In this document: piece after piece, positions 23,359 through 26,903 of the stretch
How the letters are laid out: each line of letters opens with the position of its first letter
Position numbering within the stretch: position 1 is the first letter of the stretch
NCBI GenBank assembly: GCA_018648945.1
Contig: JABGQJ010000014.1
Location: forward strand, 1 to 26,903
Length of the DNA: 26,903 nucleotides
Source: Victivallales bacterium
GTDB lineage: Bacteria; Verrucomicrobiota; Lentisphaeria; Oligosphaerales; Lenti-02
Direction of reading: 5' to 3'
Program-made: the position numbers and the translations under genes
Notes under the pieces: generated by a model
The model's database searches: none
What the model saw: the letters and a program-made list of their open reading frames with translations, nothing else
Told to the model about the DNA's origin: nothing

Positions 23359-24684
23359 ATGAGCACCGCACCGCGCCTCGCCCCCTGGGGCAGTGTAACC
23401 ACCGAGCATGTCCTGGCTGCCGCCAAGGTCGGCACGCCCGCCTACATCTATGACGAAGCCCAGATCGTGCAGCACTGCCGGAACATCCTCGGCATGCCGA
23501 ACGCCTATGGCATCGAGCCCCGGTTCGCGATGAAGGCGAATTCCAGCCGCGCCATCCTGCAGCTCGTCGCCCGCGAAGGTCTCGGTATCGATGCGAGCAG
23601 CCTGAACGAGGCCCGCCGCGCCCATGTCGCCGGCCTCGCCTACAGCCGCATCATGCTCACCACCCAGGAAGTCCCCCTCGGCCAGGACCGCCGGGACCTC
23701 GAAGCCATGTTGCACGACGGCCTGCGCTACAATATCTGCTCCCAGCGCCAGCTGGATCTGGTGGCCGACTTCGCCGCCGCCAACCAGATCGCGCTCTCCA
23801 TGCGCGTGCACCCTGGGGTGGGCTCCGGCGAAAGCGCCACCCGCAATACCGGCGACAAGTATTCCTGCTTCGGCATCCATCTCTCCATCCTCGAAAGCCT
23901 GCTCGCCTCGGCCAGGAACAAGGGCGTGTGCATCGATGGCATTCATGTCCACATCGGCTCCGGCGGCGATCCCGAGGCCTGGCGCGCCAACATCGACCTC
24001 GAACTCAGCTTCGTGGAGCGGTTCTTCCCGGATGTCACCCGGGTCAGTTTCGGCGGCGGCTTCAAGGTCGCTCGCATGCCGGGCGAGAACGCGGCAGATG
24101 TCGAAGACCTCGGCGGCTATGCCAAGCAGCGCTTCGAGGAATTCTACGAACGCACCGGTCGCAAGCTCACCATGGAAGTAGAGCCCGGCACCTACATCGT
24201 CGCCGACTCCGGCTACCTGGTCACCCAAGTCATCGACCGCAAGCAGACCGGCGCGGACGGCTTCGACTTCATCGTCGCCAATGGTGGTATGGAGGTCAAC
24301 AGTCGCCCCCTGCTCTACGGCTCCAGCCATCCCTTCTACGTGGTCGCCGCCGACGGGCAGTTGCTGAGTGGCGAGTTCGACCTCTCCGGTCTCGATGCCG
24401 ACGCGGACCGGCGCATCGTGGTCGGGCGTTGCTGCGAGAGTGGCGACTCCCAGTCACTGGACGAGGAAGGCCACATCCTCGAGCGCGTGATGGCCAATCC
24501 CAAGGTCGGAGACTACGTGGTGATCGGTGGTTGCGGCGCCTACTGCGCGGCCATGACCCCCTTCAACTACAACTCCCAGGTGCAGGCCCCCGAGATCCTG
24601 GCCCGCGCCGATGGCTCCCTGGCCGTGATCCGCCGCGCCCAGAACGGCGAGCAGATCTGGGCCAACGAAGTCGGAATCCTGTAG
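23359..24684 (+). CDS. lysA: PLP-dependent decarboxylase, diaminopimelate decarboxylase (LysA) family
   Basis: 441 residues from ATG 23359, with GGAG at 23349-23352. It is a fold-type III enzyme: the barrel carries FAMKANS with the PLP-binding Lys59, HVHIGSGGDP (196-205), FGGGF (231-235) and EPGTYIV (275-281); the sheet domain carries RCCESGDS (357-364) with the catalytic Cys/Glu pair and GCGAYC (391-396). LysA makes lysine from meso-diaminopimelate. The usual EPGR substrate-contact Arg is Thr278 here, a variation I associate with a subset of LysA-like proteins; a related substrate such as another diamino acid or a carboxylated polyamine is therefore possible. It is cytoplasmic and appears to be a single-gene transcript behind a terminator. 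Confidence 0.82.
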   Translation: MSTAPRLAPWGSVTTEHVLAAAKVGTPAYIYDEAQIVQHCRNILGMPNAYGIEPRFAMKANSSRAILQLVAREGLGIDASSLNEARRAHVAGLAYSRIMLTTQEVPLGQDRRDLEAMLHDGLRYNICSQRQLDLVADFAAANQIALSMRVHPGVGSGESATRNTGDKYSCFGIHLSILESLLASARNKGVCIDGIHVHIGSGGDPEAWRANIDLELSFVERFFPDVTRVSFGGGFKVARMPGENAADVEDLGGYAKQRFEEFYERTGRKLTMEVEPGTYIVADSGYLVTQVIDRKQTGADGFDFIVANGGMEVNSRPLLYGSSHPFYVVAADGQLLSGEFDLSGLDADADRRIVVGRCCESGDSQSLDEEGHILERVMANPKVGDYVVIGGCGAYCAAMTPFNYNSQVQAPEILARADGSLAVIRRAQNGEQIWANEVGIL

Positions 24685-24898
24685 CGGCCTGGACCAAGCG
24701 GCATAGCTGCCGCAGACAGCACGCCTCGGGGAGGCCGGTCAGGCGATCGGCGTTCCCAGGCGCGCCCCACCATGCACGGTGCGCCCTCGTGTCATTGCGT
24801 GCTGCGCGTCCATCGTCCATGTCGTCCATGCGCCGCAGGCAAGTCCATGCCGTCCATGCCAATCCCAAATCTGAAACCGCCAACCGCTAATCTGGAAT
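24685..24898. other. Intergenic region with GTCCAT repeats and small hairpins
   Basis: Lies between convergent genes. It holds small hairpins without T-runs, GCGGCA-TAGC-TGCCGC (24698-24713) and GCCTC-GGG-GAGGC (24723-24735). Five copies of GTCCAT follow at 24808, 24815, 24824, 24843 and 24852, three of them extended to GTCCATG with short linkers. No gene or clear terminator seen. Confidence 0.6.
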
Positions 24899-25834
24899 CT
24901 AGTACCCCTTCTCCCACAGCGGCTCGATATTCGCCGCCGCGCTTTCGGTCACGTAGACATCCGTGCGCAGGGTCTGGAGAATCGACTGGGGCAGCAGCGG
25001 CGTCACCGGTCCGTGCAGGACCAGCCGACTAGTCAGCCGCTGCCAGGAAGCGAAGGAGCCATCCACGGTGATTCCATGCATGTCGAACCGGTGCTTGGCC
25101 CCGATCACTTCGGCCGGACCAATGGTCGCTGCCTTGGGTGGCACGGCGCAGAGATCGCCGCTCATGCCGAAGAACCCGTGCAGCGAGTTCTGGGCGACGG
25201 TGAAGGGGCTCAACGTGGCGATCCGGGGCCCAAACGTCTTCCATTCCGCCAACGGGGCGTCGAACTCAGGCGCATCCGGCTCGATAAAGGCCAGGTGCCC
25301 GGTCCAGCCGGGGCCGCTGTAGCAGCAATCCGCCCCGCCCAGGTCCGCCAGCATCTTGCCATAGCAGTCCAGGTTTTCGTTGGAGATACCGTTCACCTGG
25401 TTGCGGGGCGGGCGCAGATCCTCGTCCAACTCGGCGTAGAAATTGGTCAGCATGGAGTACATGAAGCCAGGCTTCCACGTCTCAGGCGCGACCACGCCGT
25501 CCTCGTTGGCATACTCGTCCATGTTGAAGGTCCACAGCTGGCGGCAGTCCACCCGGAACTTGTTGATCAGGTAGGCCAGTTGCCGGTAGCCCTGCGGCCA
25601 CGGCTGCGGGGTAATCAGGACACACCGCTCGCCCCGGTCCGCCGCCGTCTTGATCCGGTAGAACATGTCCGTAAGCCACAGAAAGCCCAGCTCGGAATCC
25701 GCCACCACGCGAATCCGGAAGTCGGGGTTCGGGTGTTTCTCCATGTCCTGTCGACGGATTGCCCGGCAACGGGCCACCGCCTCCACATCCCGGAACGGCA
25801 CGAACTCGGCAGGCTGATAGGTGAAATCGCTCAT
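24899..25834 (-). CDS. Glucosamine-6-phosphate deaminase/isomerase-like protein with altered active site
   Basis: 311 residues from ATG 25834, with GGAG 7 nt upstream. NagB-type features are seen: WTFNMDEYAN (101-110), whose Asp106 matches the proton-transfer Asp72 of E. coli NagB, and GPGWTGHLAFIEP (174-186). The latter aligns with the GxGxDGHIAFNEP motif, keeping the His (180) and Glu (185) of the ring-opening group but replacing the Asp141 equivalent by Thr178. The protein is longer than classic NagB (about 266 residues), with an N-terminal extension and an SFASWQRLTSR segment near 260. NagB converts glucosamine-6-phosphate to fructose-6-phosphate and ammonia. With the changed residue it may use another sugar phosphate or be a slow or non-enzymatic relative. 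It is a single gene divergent from the second prepilin-like gene. Confidence 0.75.
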   Translation of the reverse strand: MSDFTYQPAEFVPFRDVEAVARCRAIRRQDMEKHPNPDFRIRVVADSELGFLWLTDMFYRIKTAADRGERCVLITPQPWPQGYRQLAYLINKFRVDCRQLWTFNMDEYANEDGVVAPETWKPGFMYSMLTNFYAELDEDLRPPRNQVNGISNENLDCYGKMLADLGGADCCYSGPGWTGHLAFIEPDAPEFDAPLAEWKTFGPRIATLSPFTVAQNSLHGFFGMSGDLCAVPPKAATIGPAEVIGAKHRFDMHGITVDGSFASWQRLTSRLVLHGPVTPLLPQSILQTLRTDVYVTESAAANIEPLWEKGY

Positions 25835-25886
25835 CGCATTCTCCAGATTGCATGCGGACTGAGTGCTCGGCAGGCAGACACGGGCG

Positions 25887-25892
25887 AATATA
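25887..25892 (-). promoter_or_regulatory. Possible -10 box for the deaminase-like gene
   Basis: TATATT on the minus strand, about 53 bp before the start codon and the most AT-rich hexamer in this GC-rich leader. No convincing -35 box is present. Confidence 0.25.
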
Positions 25893-25935
25893 CACCCCCC
25901 CGCCAAAATCTGCTTGGGACGGGGGCCGACGATAT

Positions 25936-25964
25936 TTGCTTCGGGGACCTGCCCTTGCTATAGT
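25936..25964 (+). promoter_or_regulatory. Promoter of the second prepilin-like gene
   Basis: TTGCTT (25936-25941), a 17-bp spacer and TATAGT (25959-25964). The leader to ATG 26034 is about 63 nt and ends with a strong GGAGGA Shine-Dalgarno (26020-26025). Confidence 0.65.
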
Positions 25965-26033
25965 GAGTTGATAGGTAAGGAATTGCAGGTAGATCATATA
26001 GACAGTCGATTGCCAACTCCGGAGGAATCCGCC

Positions 26034-26735
26034 ATGTCCCCCCGCCACCGCCACCCCTTCACCCTCATCGAGCTCCTCGTCGTCATCGCCATCATCGCCA
26101 TCCTGGCCTCCATGCTCCTGCCTGCGCTCGCCAAGGCGCGGGAAAAGGCCCGGACGATCTCCTGCACGGGCAATCTCAAGCAGCTTGCCCTGGCCAACAT
26201 CATGTACGCCGGGGACAGCGACGGCATGCTCCCTGGAGTCTATATGGGCACCAGTTCATCCACCGCCCTGGTGTCGGCAGACACGGATTTCATGCGCAAT
26301 GGCAGCACCTGGTACCGCAGTTGGCCCGTCTACACCTACCCCTACGTCGGCAACTCCGACGTCTACGCCTGCCCCGGCACCAGCTACCGCTGCTACAAGG
26401 TCTCCTACGGCATGCCCCATGGTTCCGACTCCTCTGGCTGCAGCGCCGGGCGCATCTTCGCCAACCCGCGCAACGACGGCTCCATCACGCGCCCCAGCGA
26501 GTGCCTGATGATCTCCGAGAAGGGGGGCGGCGGCGGCAACATGTACATCCTCAGCAACCAATACTACGCCATGCGCAAGTCGCATAGCGGCGGCGGCAAT
26601 GTCGCCTTCGCCGATGGGCACGTGAAGTGGTATCGGTTTCATATCTATCCCATCGGTCACGGCTGGGCCGACCCGCACAATAGCGGCTACGCCATCCACG
26701 CCCCCTGGGAGACCTTCGGCAACTGGAACCAGTAA
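26034..26735 (+). CDS. Prepilin-like protein, H-X9-DG class
   Basis: 233 residues. ATG 26034 is set by GGAGGA at 26020-26025 and the short leader MSPRHRHP. The mature start [24 protein letters not shown] is identical to that of the other prepilin-like protein over this stretch, with Glu13 at +5, but the residue before the cleavage point is Pro8, not Gly. [32 protein letters not shown] follows (helix then globular start), and the H-X9-DG motif is His184 to Asp194-Gly195 in the segment [16 protein letters not shown]. Gly/Ser/Tyr-rich middle. It is probably exported and held in the inner membrane or pseudopilus, or used as a surface protein. A weak hairpin (26736-26760) follows without a T-run, so transcription may continue into the next gene. 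Confidence 0.92.
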   Translation: MSPRHRHPFTLIELLVVIAIIAILASMLLPALAKAREKARTISCTGNLKQLALANIMYAGDSDGMLPGVYMGTSSSTALVSADTDFMRNGSTWYRSWPVYTYPYVGNSDVYACPGTSYRCYKVSYGMPHGSDSSGCSAGRIFANPRNDGSITRPSECLMISEKGGGGGNMYILSNQYYAMRKSHSGGGNVAFADGHVKWYRFHIYPIGHGWADPHNSGYAIHAPWETFGNWNQ

Positions 26736-26760
26736 CTGACGGTGGCTCTGTCCACGTCAG
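26736..26760 (+). repeat. Small hairpin after the second prepilin-like gene
   Basis: CTGACGGTGG pairs with CCACGTCAG with one bulged base and a short loop, starting directly after the stop codon. No T-run follows, so at most a weak terminator or an mRNA-stabilising stem. Confidence 0.35.
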
Positions 26761-26777
26761 ATCCAGGTAGACCGTGC

Positions 26778-26903
26778 ATGCTCTCTTGTGTGCCAACGAA
26801 AAGGCCCGCAATCAGGTTCCTGTGCTATGCCACAGGCAGCGCTCTGCTCCTGGCCTTGCTGTTGTATGGCTTCCTCGTCTACCTTTTCACGGACCACGTA
26901 GTT
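26778..26903 (+). CDS. Start of a probable membrane or exported protein (3' end outside window)
   Basis: From ATG 26778 the frame is open for 42 codons to the window end, reading MLSCVPTKRPAIRFLCYATG and then a hydrophobic helix (ALLLALLLYGFLVYLF) ending TDHVV. Basic residues before one long hydrophobic segment suggest a signal anchor or the first transmembrane helix. AGG lies about 11 nt upstream, a weak Shine-Dalgarno. It starts 42 bp after the second prepilin-like gene on the same strand. Too little is visible for a family call. Confidence 0.45.
   Translation, partial: MLSCVPTKRPAIRFLCYATGSALLLALLLYGFLVYLFTDHVV

Noticed and set aside
24698..24735. Terminator after the decarboxylase gene
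   Set aside because: Two short hairpins are present but neither is followed by a T-run.
24854..24867. 14-bp CCATGCCAATCCCA shared with the tandem repeat units at 12935 and beyond
   Set aside because: One 14-bp match in a window of this size is close to chance expectation, and the flanks do not match.
1..26903. tRNA and rRNA genes, transposases, phage genes
   Set aside because: No T-loop-like or rRNA-like sequence, DDE transposase, recombinase or phage protein was noticed on either strand by eye.

Overview
The window is GC-rich bacterial DNA, most likely from the PVC superphylum (Planctomycetes, Verrucomicrobia, Lentisphaerae), with Lentisphaerae as the best guess. The main grounds are two prepilin-like proteins with the [24 protein letters not shown] start and an H-X9-DG C-terminal motif, a Minf_1886-type small protein known from Planctomycetes and Verrucomicrobia, a DUF5107-TPR protein, and many secreted or intracellular carbohydrate-active enzymes. 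No rRNA, tRNA, transposase or CRISPR array was seen.

Layout. At 2-511 (+) lies the 3' end of a gene ending in a galactose-binding-like domain. At 637-7633 (-) is a tightly packed five-gene type II secretion operon transcribed as GspL-like, GspM-like, GspC-like, GspD, GspE. Spacings are 1 nt, a 4-nt overlap, 11 nt and a 1-nt overlap, and a TATAGT promoter lies upstream. At 7779-9178 (-) a HIT protein, a Minf_1886 protein and a macrodomain protein form a small operon behind a good sigma70-type promoter. At 9323-11467 (-) is a GH92 alpha-mannosidase without a signal peptide.

The stretch 11468-13392 is repeat-rich. It holds one small hypothetical gene (12143-12496, -) beside a long imperfect palindrome that looks like an integron attC site, a 9-bp inverted repeat around that gene, an upstream hairpin cluster, and about four copies of a 147-bp structured tandem repeat that abuts the end of the next gene. 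At 13393-17005 (-) are a five-TM membrane protein and a 1013-residue DUF5107-TPR protein.

Divergent from these, 17078-22431 (+) encodes a secreted clan GH-A glycoside hydrolase, a metallo-beta-lactamase-fold hydrolase and a secreted alpha/alpha-toroid (lyase-like) protein, spaced like an operon. Then follow a prepilin-like gene with a strong terminator (22561-23277, +), a LysA-family decarboxylase (23359-24684, +), a GlcN-6-P deaminase-like protein with an altered active site (24899-25834, -), a second prepilin-like gene (26034-26735, +) and the start of a membrane protein running off the end.

Taken together this looks like a polysaccharide- or glycoprotein-degrading bacterium. Exported enzymes (GH-A hydrolase, toroid protein) cut glycans outside the cytoplasm. 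The GH92 mannosidase and the NagB-like enzyme may act on imported products. The secretion operon and prepilin-like proteins supply export or surface structures. The links between these parts are inferred from neighbourhood only.
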